The notes under the pieces were generated by a model, which saw only the letters and a list, made by a program, of their open reading frames with translations, made no database searches and was not told where the DNA came from. From Paenibacillus sp. OK003 (GTDB taxonomy: Bacteria; Bacillota; Bacilli; Paenibacillales; Paenibacillaceae), in assembly GCF_900109515.1 (NCBI RefSeq), contig NZ_FOBD01000004.1, positions 186,001 to 250,000 on the forward strand: DNA of 64,000 nucleotides, in the 5' to 3' direction. The position numbers were made by a program, and so were the translations under genes. Shown here in pieces: positions 1-8,632 of this stretch. How positions within the stretch are numbered: position 1 is the stretch's first letter; each line of letters starts with the position of its first letter.

Positions 1-1
1 C

Positions 2-61
2 CCTGTCCATATTCAATGGAATGAAGATCAGGAAGAGACTGCATATCTTCAAAAGTTGTAG
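2..61 (+). CDS. C-terminal end of an upstream gene (5' partial)
   Basis: Frame 2 is open from the window edge to a TAG at 59-61 and encodes about 19 residues ending in ETAYLQKL. The stop lies 24 bases before the next start, on the same strand, which fits the last codons of the first gene of a two-gene operon. The fragment is too short to assign a family. Confidence 0.45.
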   Translation, partial: PVHIQWNEDQEETAYLQKL

Positions 62-85
62 ACCGATAAATTGAGGAGATGGGCC

Positions 86-637
86 ATGAAGAAAAAAATC
101 ATTTCGATCGTGCTTGCCATCTGGGTATTGATGATTGTGATCAGTGTGATTCTTCTGTTTCTGCCCAGAACGATCCATCTTGATGGTGTGGGTGTAAAAT
201 ATCGGCTGGGGGGAGAAGACAACAGGGAACCAGAGCAAAAGGTTCATATCAACATGGATGGCAAACGTTATCTAACGACCTCGGGTGATTACATATTCAG
301 AGGAACTATTGATATTGAAGGTGAGCCTTTCCCTGTACCCGAAGATCAAAAGGCACTCGAAATTCGTTTTCATAAAGGATACGGATCGATGGAATACATC
401 ATTTATGAAAATGGAAAAACGGATATCTTCGTGTACGGAACACTATTTGTTGATCGTGCATTCAGCAAACTCACCATCGCCATTTCGGAGGAGGATTCAA
501 GCGGAGAGCAGAACAGTAAAAGCTGGAGTTCCGAAGATGGGCTCATGCTCTCGATGCCCGCAACGAATCGTTCCGAAGCTATTCAGCTCTCTAATGAACT
601 GATGGAAACTTATCTCGGGGGCTATACATTAAAATGA
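86..637 (+). CDS. Hypothetical membrane-anchored extracellular protein
   Basis: The protein has 183 residues. The N-terminus is MKKK followed by one hydrophobic segment (about residues 5-28), with no lipobox, so it is either a signal anchor or a signal peptide. The rest is a polar, beta-rich domain with no family I recognise. The ATG at 86 was chosen because GAGGAG lies 6-12 bases upstream; a TTG at 71 in the same frame would overlap that site. It follows the end of another gene by 24 bases, so the two may be co-transcribed. It is closed by a strong terminator. Function unknown. Confidence 0.7.
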   Translation: MKKKIISIVLAIWVLMIVISVILLFLPRTIHLDGVGVKYRLGGEDNREPEQKVHINMDGKRYLTTSGDYIFRGTIDIEGEPFPVPEDQKALEIRFHKGYGSMEYIIYENGKTDIFVYGTLFVDRAFSKLTIAISEEDSSGEQNSKSWSSEDGLMLSMPATNRSEAIQLSNELMETYLGGYTLK

Positions 638-666
638 GAAACAAAATCATAAACATAAACATAAAC

Positions 667-728
667 AGGCATGCATTTACGTTGAGGGCCTTCCCCCTTC
701 ATGTAAACGACATGCCTATTTTTTTTTA
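667..728 (+). terminator. Rho-independent terminator
   Basis: A long stem starts with AGGCATG and closes with CATGCCT at 711-717. Its inner part also pairs (TTTACGT with ATGTAAA). A run of nine T follows. It ends the first gene and lies just beyond the 3' end of the converging lipoprotein gene. Confidence 0.85.
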
Positions 729-759
729 TTTATGCTGCAAATCTCTAGTCATCTTGCGT

Positions 760-1827
760 TCAGTTTCCAAGTAAAGCTTGTTCTACTTCATCCAGAACCT
801 GACCATAGGCTATCGGTCCAAATCCAGCTACCCAGACCATGTTGTCCACCAGGTATACCTGGTTGCTCTTCACAGCCTTCAAGCCTTTCCAGACCGCATT
901 GTCACGCAGCTTGGTGAGTGCTTGTTCGTTATCTGCTTCACTACCGGAGATGATCATGAAAATACGATCCGGATTCAATTCAGGCAACAATTCGAGCGAC
1001 ACATTCTCAATAACTTCATTCATGACGATGCCTGCTTTGGCAAGATCAGGTGCATGGAGTCCGGCTATATCGTACAGCAGGTTCGGAGAATAGAAGGCGT
1101 CAGGTGATTTGTCACTTGGAGCAAATACCTGAATCTGCTTATCGGTCAAACGAAAAATCAGAATGGTATCATCAGCGGCATCGCTGGCAGCAACCTTGGT
1201 GCCCAGATCCTTCGCCTTTTGATACAACTGATCCACGATTTCGTCTGCCTCTTTTTCTTTGCCCAATACTTTGGCTGAATCCTTGAACCATTCAAGCGAA
1301 TTGCTGAAGTAGCTACTCATATAGACCGGTCCAATTGCGCTGATCGCGTCGTATTCATCAACAAGTACTTCATTGGACAGGATGAGATCCGGCTCTGTGT
1401 CCAGAAGTGCTTCCTTGTTGAATTCATTGACGGAACCGAGCGGTACGACGCCTTCGAGCTTGTCCTTCAGATAGGCAGGCATCTCCTGACCGACTTGGGT
1501 CACCATGGCGTATGGTTTCATGCCCAATGCCACGAGGTGATCGGCATACGCATAGGTCAAGCCAGCGATACGCTTGGGTTCAGCAGGAATATCAACAGGA
1601 CCCTTAATACCCTCAACGGTACGTGTCTCCGTACTGGTTGCCTCACTATCCGACGATGAGGTGCCGTTGGTGCTCTCTGTTGACTCACTGGTTGAGGAAG
1701 TGGATTCACCCGTAGAAGCCTGTTCAGCCTTGGCGCACCCGGCAACCAGAATAAGCATCAGCATCAGCATGATGCTTGCCTTCAAATTGGTTTTAAATCC
1801 TCGTTGGTTTCTTCTATCGGTATTCAT
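760..1827 (-). CDS. Iron-siderophore ABC transporter substrate-binding lipoprotein
   Basis: A 355-residue FecB/FhuD-type (periplasmic-binding-protein class III) receptor. An N-terminal signal with the lipobox LVAGC anchors it to the outer face of the membrane, followed by a Ser/Thr-rich linker (about residues 35-65). The two-lobe fold is visible as GPVDIPAEPKRIAGLTYAY near the start and DEVEQALLGN at the end. The family delivers ferric siderophores to a FecCD-type permease. The ATG at 1827 has AAGGGG about 10 bases upstream; an in-frame ATG at 1863 would lie inside the Fur-like box. No permease or ATPase gene is next to it, so it probably works with a transporter encoded elsewhere. The Btr-like regulator lies upstream on the same strand. 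Confidence 0.88.
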   Translation of the reverse strand: MNTDRRNQRGFKTNLKASIMLMLMLILVAGCAKAEQASTGESTSSTSESTESTNGTSSSDSEATSTETRTVEGIKGPVDIPAEPKRIAGLTYAYADHLVALGMKPYAMVTQVGQEMPAYLKDKLEGVVPLGSVNEFNKEALLDTEPDLILSNEVLVDEYDAISAIGPVYMSSYFSNSLEWFKDSAKVLGKEKEADEIVDQLYQKAKDLGTKVAASDAADDTILIFRLTDKQIQVFAPSDKSPDAFYSPNLLYDIAGLHAPDLAKAGIVMNEVIENVSLELLPELNPDRIFMIISGSEADNEQALTKLRDNAVWKGLKAVKSNQVYLVDNMVWVAGFGPIAYGQVLDEVEQALLGN

Positions 1828-1847
1828 ATGTGCATGTTCCCCTTTAC

Positions 1848-1862
1848 TGATTATCATTCTCA
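1848..1862 (-). promoter_or_regulatory. Fur-like box
   Basis: TGATTATCATTCTCA matches the Bacillus 7-1-7 Fur consensus TGATAATNATTATCA at 12 of 14 defined positions. It lies between the predicted -10 and the start of the siderophore-binding gene, where bound Fur would block transcription when iron is plentiful. Confidence 0.7.
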
Positions 1863-1868
1863 ATTACT

Positions 1869-1897
1869 AGTATAGGAGAGAAGATTCCGTGCGTCGA
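1869..1897 (-). promoter_or_regulatory. Predicted sigma-A promoter of the siderophore-binding gene
   Basis: On the minus strand, TCGACG and TATACT are separated by 17 bases. The -10 is good and the -35 weak, as expected for a promoter helped by an activator. The Fur-like box follows directly downstream. Confidence 0.5.
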
Positions 1898-1914
1898 GGC
1901 ACAAAAGGAACCAT

Positions 1915-3486
1915 TCACATGCACGATAGTGACCGAAGGCGCTCGGGAATTTCCCGTAATAACAGATCATGCGAGAAGGCATTATAGCTGCCGAGTACAT
2001 AATTCATCTGATCCAAATAAACCCGCCCCCGCTTCACCGCTTCCCGCGCTTTCCACCAGGGTGAGTTCAACCATCTCTGCCGCTCGGCATCACTGACAGA
2101 AGGGTGGAACACTAGCATGATGTAATCGGCGTCCAGATCGTCCATTTTCCAATCCTCAGCAATATAATGGCTCTGCTGTTCATGGATCAGGGAAGGGGTG
2201 GACAATTGCAGATCCTGATACAGGACCGCACCCATATGGCGGTAGCCGGCAACAAAACAATCCTGACTTCGAACGAGTAATGACACGATTGAAGCAGAGC
2301 CGATCTGCTGACGAAGATGGGTTGCAGCCTGATGGGATTTCTCATCATATTCATCCAGCCAGCTGCAAGCTTGTTGATTTCGTCCGGTAGCCTCAGCAAT
2401 TTCGAGGAACTGACTGCGCCAGTCCTGGGATTGAAAAGCAATCGTCTGTGTAGGTGCAATCTGGTGCAACTGCTGAACATGTGCCTCGTCTGCATATTCA
2501 CTGGTCAGAATCAGATCCGGTTCAGCCCGAAGCAATGTAGTTGAATCGGGCGCATCCCCTTCATAGGCATTCATGAAAAGCGTATGATCCAGCAAAGAGG
2601 TTTCGGCTTTGAAAGAAGGACCCGTTGCGGCGCAAGGCTCCAGTCCCAGTGCTAGCAGATGACCTGTATATTGATTATTCATGGCGGCCACCCTGATCTG
2701 ACGTGGATTCGAATGAATATAGACGGTGGGCGAGAGGCCCACGGTTTTTTTGAATATGCGACTGAAGTATAAAGGGTTGTTATAGCCCACTTGAGCGGCT
2801 ACATCCTGTATGGAGCTTTGTTGCCTGGTGAGCAGCCGTTTGGCATGATGCATTCGAATGTCGGTCAGATATTCTTGCGGACTTTTGCCCACGTTTTTCT
2901 TGAAAAAACGGGAGTAGTACCCCTCGGAGAAACCTGCCCGTTCGGCAAGCTGTTGGCGTGTAATCGGCGTCTGATAGTTCTGCTCCATGTAACGCAGCGC
3001 ATCCAGTACAAGACTGGCCGAGTCATAATCGGAGGTGGCTTCAAGCCGTTCTCCTACATCTGCGACCCATTGCAGAAATTGTCCTTGGATACGAATCTGC
3101 TGCCAATGATTATGCTTCTGCCAGAGTATATGCAGTTCTTTGATTAACTCGCGTTCATGGGATTGCAGAATACCCACACGGTTATGCTCAAAAAGGGGAG
3201 GAAGATTAAGAGCCGCCTCTTCGGAATCCTCTCTATTCGAGACTTGCCCCTCGATCTCCAACGCGATGATGCGTAATGGATCTGCGGAAGTCTGTCTAAT
3301 CTGCAACTGCTTGCCATCCTGGAGAAAAATAAAATACCCTGCCTTAAGATCGCAATGCTGACGATTCACGGTCAGACAGATCTCTCCATCCTCCAGCAGC
3401 AATAACAGTTGTCCTTCTGTATGTGTGAACGGGTTGCCGTTAGAGGGCAGCCTGGTGTGGTGCTCAATGGATGTAAGATTGTACAT
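1915..3486 (-). CDS. Btr-like AraC regulator fused to a siderophore-binding domain
   Basis: 523 residues in three parts: an N-terminal cupin-like arm (about 1-150), two AraC helix-turn-helix motifs (about 160-258; landmarks QQLAERAGFSEGYYSRFFKK and VGYNNPLYFSRIFKKTVGLSP), and a class III periplasmic-binding-protein domain (about 262-520). This is the layout of Bacillus subtilis Btr (YbbB), a cytoplasmic activator that binds a siderophore directly and switches on ferric-siderophore uptake. The matching length (about 525 residues) supports the call. The ATG at 3486 has AGAGGG at 8-base spacing; the ATG two codons earlier is only 2 bases from that site. It probably activates the downstream binding-protein gene. 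Orthology to Btr itself is inference. Confidence 0.85.
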   Translation of the reverse strand: MYNLTSIEHHTRLPSNGNPFTHTEGQLLLLLEDGEICLTVNRQHCDLKAGYFIFLQDGKQLQIRQTSADPLRIIALEIEGQVSNREDSEEAALNLPPLFEHNRVGILQSHERELIKELHILWQKHNHWQQIRIQGQFLQWVADVGERLEATSDYDSASLVLDALRYMEQNYQTPITRQQLAERAGFSEGYYSRFFKKNVGKSPQEYLTDIRMHHAKRLLTRQQSSIQDVAAQVGYNNPLYFSRIFKKTVGLSPTVYIHSNPRQIRVAAMNNQYTGHLLALGLEPCAATGPSFKAETSLLDHTLFMNAYEGDAPDSTTLLRAEPDLILTSEYADEAHVQQLHQIAPTQTIAFQSQDWRSQFLEIAEATGRNQQACSWLDEYDEKSHQAATHLRQQIGSASIVSLLVRSQDCFVAGYRHMGAVLYQDLQLSTPSLIHEQQSHYIAEDWKMDDLDADYIMLVFHPSVSDAERQRWLNSPWWKAREAVKRGRVYLDQMNYVLGSYNAFSHDLLLREIPERLRSLSCM

Positions 3487-3516
3487 TGGCATATCCCTCT
3501 CTATGAAGCCGATTTG

Positions 3517-3544
3517 AGTATGTGTTAAAAGGCATTAAAGTCAA
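3517..3544 (-). promoter_or_regulatory. Predicted promoter of the Btr-like regulator
   Basis: On the minus strand, TTGACT and CATACT are spaced by 16 bases, 31 bases upstream of the chosen start. Just upstream (3554-3567) lies an A/T-rich stretch with ATTATC and TTATCA that resembles degenerate Fur half-sites. The remainder of the gap 3487-3847 shows no gene or hairpin I can support. Confidence 0.5.
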
Positions 3545-3847
3545 AGCCTATGTATTATCTTATCATTCTAGCGAGTAACAGAAATGCTATCAATCATCTT
3601 CGTCATCTTCGATGTTCACTTCGTTGTTCTCCCATCCTCTTTAATGATCCAGTACGCGATGATAATTGCTTTAATAGCGTTTACATTGAAATTCGAAGTG
3701 AAACACCGAAATTAAATGGATTATCCTTATAAAACGCTCGATCTGCCGTTGATTATGTATGCCAAATGTGGGTTCGATTTTATAAGCTTATTCTGTAGGC
3801 CAGAGGCTTCTGGATTATACAAAAATAAAGAATAAAGGAGAGTCTTT

Positions 3848-5017
3848 GTGAACGCGAACAAAATCGCAAAAGAACGCCTCCCCTGGTCAGCTCTGCTCGC
3901 TTTGGCCATGGCTGGATTTATATGCATTCTTACAGAAAGCCTGCCGGCGGGGCTGCTGCCGCAAATAGCACAAGATCTGGAGATCGGGGAAGGTTTGGCT
4001 GGACAGCTCGTCACTTTGTATGCGGTGGGATCTCTTCTGGCGGCAATTCCCCTGACGACATCAACTCGTGGATGGAGACGCAGGCCGCTGCTGCTATCAT
4101 GCATCTTCGGTTTTCTGATTTTCAACACGATTACGGCCGTATCCTCGGTATATGGTTTGACCCTTGCTGCACGCTTCATGGCGGGTGTATCTGCTGGAGT
4201 GTTGTGGGGGATGACTGCAGGTTACGCACGCCGGATGGTTTCAGACTCGCTAAAGGGAAAAGCGATGGCTGTCGCCATGGTGGGAACACCGCTCGCCCTT
4301 GCATTGGGCGTTCCCTTGGGAACCTTTTTGGGCAATTACGCAGGATGGCGTCTTATTTTTGAAACAGTCTCATTATTGACGCTAGTACTTGTATTGTGGG
4401 TGCTCTGGAAAGTACCTGACTATGAGGGGGAGCCTGCACGTCAGCAGCTTGCGCTTCATCGGATCTTTGTTATACCGGGGGTTCGCCCCATATTGTTTGT
4501 TGTTCTGACCTGGGTACTGGCCCATAACATTCTGTACACGTATATCTCACCTTATCTGGGCGAGACGATGCTGTCCGAAAGGGTGGACCTGGTTCTGATG
4601 ATCTTTGGAGTGACTTCGGTAATCGGTATATGGATTATTGGACTGTTGATTGACCGTTACATGAGATTATTGATTCTGGTTAGCCTTGTTCTATTTGCGC
4701 TGGCATCGCTGGCAATGGGGATCTTTATCCATCAACCGATAATGATCATTCTGGGAGTAGTCGCTTGGGGGCTTACATTTGGCGGAGCGGCTACGTTATT
4801 ACAGACTGCAATTGCGCAGGCCGGAGGCCAAAGTGCCGATGTTGCCCAATCCATGCTGGTGACAGCATGGAACCTGGGGATCGGAGGGGGAGGGATTGTT
4901 GGAGCTATCCTGCTGGACCAGACAGGCGCTCGTTTCCTGCCCATTTCCCTGATCCTGTTGATCGTTATGGCCTTACTCGTCGCCTGGTCCGCCAGTAAAC
5001 ATGGTTTCCCAAGATAG
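3848..5017 (+). CDS. MFS transporter, DHA1-type drug/sugar efflux permease
   Basis: 389 residues forming about 12 hydrophobic segments, the usual length for the drug:H+ antiporter 1 family. The loop between helices 2 and 3 has the basic motif RGWRRRPLL in place of the canonical motif A, as in AraJ/YbcL-like exporters. The fifth-helix motif is VGTPLALALGVPLGTFLG. The GTG start at 3848 follows AAAGGAG by 7 bases. The structured repeat begins 4 bases after the stop and no separate terminator is visible. Substrate cannot be told from sequence. Confidence 0.85.
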   Translation: MNANKIAKERLPWSALLALAMAGFICILTESLPAGLLPQIAQDLEIGEGLAGQLVTLYAVGSLLAAIPLTTSTRGWRRRPLLLSCIFGFLIFNTITAVSSVYGLTLAARFMAGVSAGVLWGMTAGYARRMVSDSLKGKAMAVAMVGTPLALALGVPLGTFLGNYAGWRLIFETVSLLTLVLVLWVLWKVPDYEGEPARQQLALHRIFVIPGVRPILFVVLTWVLAHNILYTYISPYLGETMLSERVDLVLMIFGVTSVIGIWIIGLLIDRYMRLLILVSLVLFALASLAMGIFIHQPIMIILGVVAWGLTFGGAATLLQTAIAQAGGQSADVAQSMLVTAWNLGIGGGGIVGAILLDQTGARFLPISLILLIVMALLVAWSASKHGFPR

Positions 5018-5021
5018 GTTA

Positions 5022-5197
5022 TTGAACAGAACATTTACACAAAAACGGAGAGGCCAGAACAAGTCTGGAGAAGCGGAGCGTTCGCCTTTATCACCGGATT
5101 TTCACTTATGTATAAGGGATCAAAAAATCTGGGGATAACAGCGATCGAAAGATGGTTCTGACCGCGCAGTGTTCCAGTGTAAAATCATTTGTTCAAC
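5022..5197. repeat. 175-bp structured intergenic repeat, copy 1
   Basis: The element is bounded by inverted ends: TTGAAC-N5-ATTTACAC on the left, and the complement of TTGAAC-N5-ATTTTACAC on the right. Inside are nested arms: CAGAAC with GTTCTG, a long arm around CGCCTTTATCACCGGATTTT (5082-5101) pairing with the A-rich segment ending GGGGATAACAGCG, and an apical CTTA/TAAG hairpin. A second copy of nearly the same length lies at 9678-9852 in the same orientation. No ORF is present. It sits between the convergent MFS and Lrp genes. Confidence 0.85.
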
Positions 5198-5214
5198 TTA
5201 TTTCGATGAAGCAT

Positions 5215-5655
5215 TTACACCGGATTCGTTCCTTCGATGAGATTTTTGGTTGCAATAGGTGAGGACATCGCGATGAGGGTGGTGTAGGTACCGTATTGAT
5301 CGCATCGGTCTCCAAATGCTTCAAGACCAGCAATCGAATCCGTCATGATTTTCAACAGGTAATTATGTTCTCCACTGACGCGGTGGCATTCGACCACTTC
5401 GGGTGACGAGCGGCAAAAATCAAGAAAGGCATGACAATCCCGTGTGCGAAAAAGAAGATAGGAAGTACTCGATCTCCCTATTTTCTGCGGGGAAATGATA
5501 GTACGGTACTCTTCGATTACGCCGCTTTCTTCCAAGCGCTTCACGCGTTCCGTAACGGCGGGTTGAGACAAACCGACCAGCTTGCCCAGTTCCGTCATGG
5601 ATATCCTTGCCTGGTTTTGCAAATGAAAGAGGATATTAGTATCGATTTGGTCCAT
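5215..5655 (-). CDS. Lrp/AsnC-family transcriptional regulator
   Basis: 146 residues, the standard size. An N-terminal winged helix-turn-helix (about 1-60; MTELGKLVGLSQPAVTERVK, then RLEESGVIEEY) is followed by a RAM ligand-binding domain (about 65-140). The start ATG follows AAAGGAGG by 8 bases. A TATAAT on the minus strand just upstream (about 5674-5680) may be its -10. It is divergent from the serine hydrolase gene across 170 bases and may control it, but the effector amino acid cannot be inferred. Confidence 0.9.
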   Translation of the reverse strand: MDQIDTNILFHLQNQARISMTELGKLVGLSQPAVTERVKRLEESGVIEEYRTIISPQKIGRSSTSYLLFRTRDCHAFLDFCRSSPEVVECHRVSGEHNYLLKIMTDSIAGLEAFGDRCDQYGTYTTLIAMSSPIATKNLIEGTNPV

Positions 5656-5825
5656 AAGATGGCCTCCTTTTAAATTATAGGAAATATTTTGTGAATGCCT
5701 TTATATTCATTGTAGATTAAAGCAGATAACTTGGTTGTCTTATGTAATATGAATGAGATCATTTATATAATAAGCACACTTACTTTAAATAATCAAGCAC
5801 GTGGCACATGGAGGGGAAGAGAGAA

Positions 5826-7001
5826 ATGGGAGACAGAAATATGAAGTTTAATCCTGCATTTGTAGAAGAAGTGATTCACCGTACGTTGGCAGAAAAAAGA
5901 ATTGTGGGTTCCGTTGTTCAGATTGCGTGGAAAGGGGAAGTGGTCTATAACAGCGCGGATGGCCTCGCCGATCGAGAACAGAACAGACGCATGCAAGAAA
6001 ATGCACTGTTCAGGTATGCTTCTGTAACCAAACCGATTGTATCCACCGCCGCCATGGTATTGATATCCCAAGGTAAATTAAAGCTGGATGACCCGGTTAT
6101 GAAATGGCTGCCTGAATTCCGTCCCAAACAGCCAAATGGGGAAGTTGCCTCCATGACGGTTCATCATCTGATGACACATACGGCGGGTTTAACGTATCGT
6201 TTTTTTCAGGAAAACGGAGGAACGTACGAACTTGCCGGAGTATCAGATGGAATGGATATCGCTGGCATTACGCTGGAAGAGAATTTGCAGAGGATTGCTT
6301 CTACTCCACTGCTGTATGAGCCCGGGAAGATGTGGAGATATTCGATTGCAACTGATGTACTCGGTGCAGTTATTGAGAAAGTGACCGGGCTGACACTGCG
6401 AGAGGCAGTACAACTGCTCGTAACTCATCCGCTGGGCATGAAGGATACGGATTTTGTCGCTGTGGACTCGGAGAGAATGACGGCTGCCTATGCGGACAGT
6501 TCCGACATTTCTGGGCAACCTCGTCGCTTGCGTGATGAGGACCAGGTTCCTTTTATTGAAGGAACGGCAGGCTTCCAACTTGCACCAGAAAGATACCTTG
6601 ATCCATCGGCCTATCTCTCGGGTGGTGCGGGCATGGTAGGAAGTGTGGGAGACTTTCTAGTATTGCTCGAAACGCTGCGTCAAGGTGGAGGTTCGCTGCT
6701 TCCTAAAGCGCTGGTCACCGAAATGACGACTAATCAGATTGGCGATCTGGACATGCCTTATTGGCCGGGCAGAGGATTTGGCCTGGGATTCACATTGCTG
6801 AAAGATCAGGTAGAAGCAGGTACACCGGAGTCTGCTGGAACGTGGCGTATGGGAGGAACCTATGGTCACTCGTGGTTTGTTGATCCGGCGGAAGAACTGA
6901 GCGTTGTCGCGTTTACGAATACAGCTCTGGAGGGCATGTCAGGCAGGTTCACAACGGAACTTTACGAGGCTGTCTATGAGGGGATTGAGCGAGAGAGATA
7001 A
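5826..7001 (+). CDS. Beta-lactamase-family (class C/PBP4*-like) serine hydrolase
   Basis: 391 residues with the SxxK motif SVTK (Ser66, Lys69), a second-motif tyrosine in RYSIATDVLG (about Tyr172; family form YSN) and a third-motif region around GHSWFVDPAEE in place of the common HTG. Members are esterases, D-aminopeptidases or penicillin-binding-protein relatives. No signal peptide is visible, so a cytoplasmic esterase or peptidase is likelier than a drug-resistance enzyme. The ATG at 5826 was chosen because GGAGGGG lies 8 bases upstream; an ATG at 5808 would precede that site. A TATAAT at 5766-5771 may be the -10. Divergent from the Lrp-type gene. Confidence 0.85.
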   Translation: MGDRNMKFNPAFVEEVIHRTLAEKRIVGSVVQIAWKGEVVYNSADGLADREQNRRMQENALFRYASVTKPIVSTAAMVLISQGKLKLDDPVMKWLPEFRPKQPNGEVASMTVHHLMTHTAGLTYRFFQENGGTYELAGVSDGMDIAGITLEENLQRIASTPLLYEPGKMWRYSIATDVLGAVIEKVTGLTLREAVQLLVTHPLGMKDTDFVAVDSERMTAAYADSSDISGQPRRLRDEDQVPFIEGTAGFQLAPERYLDPSAYLSGGAGMVGSVGDFLVLLETLRQGGGSLLPKALVTEMTTNQIGDLDMPYWPGRGFGLGFTLLKDQVEAGTPESAGTWRMGGTYGHSWFVDPAEELSVVAFTNTALEGMSGRFTTELYEAVYEGIERER

Positions 7002-7092
7002 GTAGTGTGATGGATTATTATGGAAAAATGTGATAAAGTAAAGCAGCAGATTACAGTGAATTCTAAATTTGATTCCGAAATGAGATGAGAAG

Positions 7093-7269
7093 ATGGATCG
7101 CATCCGCAATTACTTGTTTGTCTTCGCAGGCAATTTTGTAGCTGCCTATATGATCTTTCCAGAAAGAACTATTGGTAAATCCGTGATGTTTGCTTCACTG
7201 ATGCTGCTGCTGAGCATGGGAATGGATTTCATGAAAAGCAAAAATCAGCATTCGCTGGAGCAGCAGTAA
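7093..7269 (+). CDS. Small two-helix membrane protein
   Basis: A 58-residue ORF starting MDRIRNYLFVFAGNF, with two hydrophobic segments (about 5-22 and 29-46) and a charged tail ending SLEQQ. The ribosome site is weak (GAGATGAGA). It sits 91 bases after the serine hydrolase gene and just before a strong terminator, so it is likely the last gene of that transcript. No family is recognised. The transmembrane pattern, position and terminator are the support for its being real. Confidence 0.55.
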   Translation: MDRIRNYLFVFAGNFVAAYMIFPERTIGKSVMFASLMLLLSMGMDFMKSKNQHSLEQQ

Positions 7270-7324
7270 GCCAGCTTATCATTACATGTCACTCGGAATA
7301 CCTTATCCGTATTTAATAATGGGG

Positions 7325-7352
7325 CCGATTCTCGACAGAGGATCGGTTTTTT
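7325..7352 (+). terminator. Rho-independent terminator
   Basis: A 9-bp stem, CCGATTCTC with GAGGATCGG (one G-U pair), with a GACA loop, followed by six T. Confidence 0.88.
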
Positions 7353-7534
7353 GTGTACATTTGAAGCATGAATAGCTTGAATGTTGATCGAGTCAGAAGG
7401 TGGGGGAGCTTTTCATATGATCCGAAACCAAAATCTCTTTGTCCGGCTCCCATTTACATGATCGCGATTGTTCATTACACTTGGTTTATAGTACTTACTT
7501 AATCCAAACTCAGATATTCAGGGGGAATATATTT

Positions 7535-8353
7535 ATGCATCAATCCGCACATATTCAGGAAGCCAGAGATTACATATTAAACCGTATTAATGACAAACCT
7601 GTCGTGGGTATGATTCTCGGATCAGGGCTGGGAGCGCTCGCGGACGAGATCGAGAATGCTACCGTCATTCCATATACGGACATTCCTTATTTTGCTCAAT
7701 CCGAGGCGATTGGTCATGCCAACGAATTGGTCATCGGAGAGCTGATGGGCAAGACTGTCGTAGCGATGAAAGGACGTCTTCATTATTATGAAGGGTTTAC
7801 GCTGGATGAAGTCACGTTCCCTGTCCGGATTATGAAAGCACTGGGTGTCGAGCAGTTGATCATCACCAATGCTTGTGGAGCAATTAATACCAGCTTTGAA
7901 CCCGGACAGCTTATGTTGATTACCGATCATATCAATCTGGTAGGCAATAATCCGCTGATGGGGCCGAATAATGCTGAGCTGGGTGTGCGTTTCCCGGACG
8001 TATCACAGGTATATAATCGCGAACTTCGCAGTATCGCCCTGAAGGTAGCGGAGGAGCAGAATGTTGGTTTGCAGCAAGGGGTGTATGCATGGTGGAGTGG
8101 TCCGGCGTATGAGACGCCAGCCGAGATTCGAATGATTCGTACAATGGGTGCAGATGCTGTGGGTATGTCGACGGTACCTGAAGCGATTGTAGCCATTCAT
8201 GGCGGCATGAAGGTGCTGGGCATTTCCTGTCTGACCAATATGGCTTGCGGCATACTGGATCAGCCGTTAAGTCATGATGAAGTGATTGAAGTCGCGGCAA
8301 AAGTGAAAACAACCTTCATTGGACTGGTTAAAGGTATTCTGAAAGAGATGTAA
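7535..8353 (+). CDS. Purine nucleoside phosphorylase (trimeric, PunA type)
   Basis: 272 residues, the length of trimeric PNP. The enzyme cleaves inosine and guanosine with phosphate to base plus ribose-1-phosphate in cytoplasmic purine salvage. Visible family landmarks are GSGLGALAD (phosphate loop), GRLHYYEG, NACGAIN, the ETPAEIRMIR glutamate region, DAVGMSTVPE and SCLTNMACG (base-binding Asn). The segment before the Glu reads AWWSGPAYET, where relatives usually have small residues instead of the two Trp. The ATG at 7535 follows AGGGGGA by 8 bases; an upstream in-frame start at 7439 has no ribosome site. Monocistronic, closed by a terminator. Confidence 0.93.
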   Translation: MHQSAHIQEARDYILNRINDKPVVGMILGSGLGALADEIENATVIPYTDIPYFAQSEAIGHANELVIGELMGKTVVAMKGRLHYYEGFTLDEVTFPVRIMKALGVEQLIITNACGAINTSFEPGQLMLITDHINLVGNNPLMGPNNAELGVRFPDVSQVYNRELRSIALKVAEEQNVGLQQGVYAWWSGPAYETPAEIRMIRTMGADAVGMSTVPEAIVAIHGGMKVLGISCLTNMACGILDQPLSHDEVIEVAAKVKTTFIGLVKGILKEM

Positions 8354-8399
8354 TCCGGAAGCGAGAAGGAAGCTCTATTATCAAAGCACTAATATATTT

Positions 8400-8444
8400 A
8401 AGCATTGTCCAAGACGGAGTGATTCCGTTGGGCAGTGCTTTTTT
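8400..8444 (+). terminator. Rho-independent terminator
   Basis: AAGCATTGTCCAA pairs with TTGGGCAGTGCTT (two G-U pairs), an inner CGGA/TTCCG hairpin sits in the loop, and six T follow. It ends the purine nucleoside phosphorylase gene. Confidence 0.9.
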
Positions 8445-8632
8445 CTTTGGTGAACAAGGCTGTTTGGCAAGATGGGAATAAGCTCCCTTGTATTTTTCAG
8501 ACCTCATATCGTACTGTTGAAAGATAAGAATTATCAGCGCATCATTTATATCCCTGGGGAGAAGTGTGAAGTATAGACTTTCTGTATGAACGGATGAGGC
8601 GACTATATAGCATACAAAAAGGAGAATGTAGA

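Noticed and set aside
3550..3732. 60-codon plus-strand ORF in the Btr-MFS gap
   Set aside because: No ribosome site, no family, A/T-rich regulatory region.
7417..7461. 14-residue ORF upstream of the purine nucleoside phosphorylase gene
   Set aside because: No attenuator or regulatory codon pattern; the GGGAGC/GCTCCC arms around it are short and may be chance.
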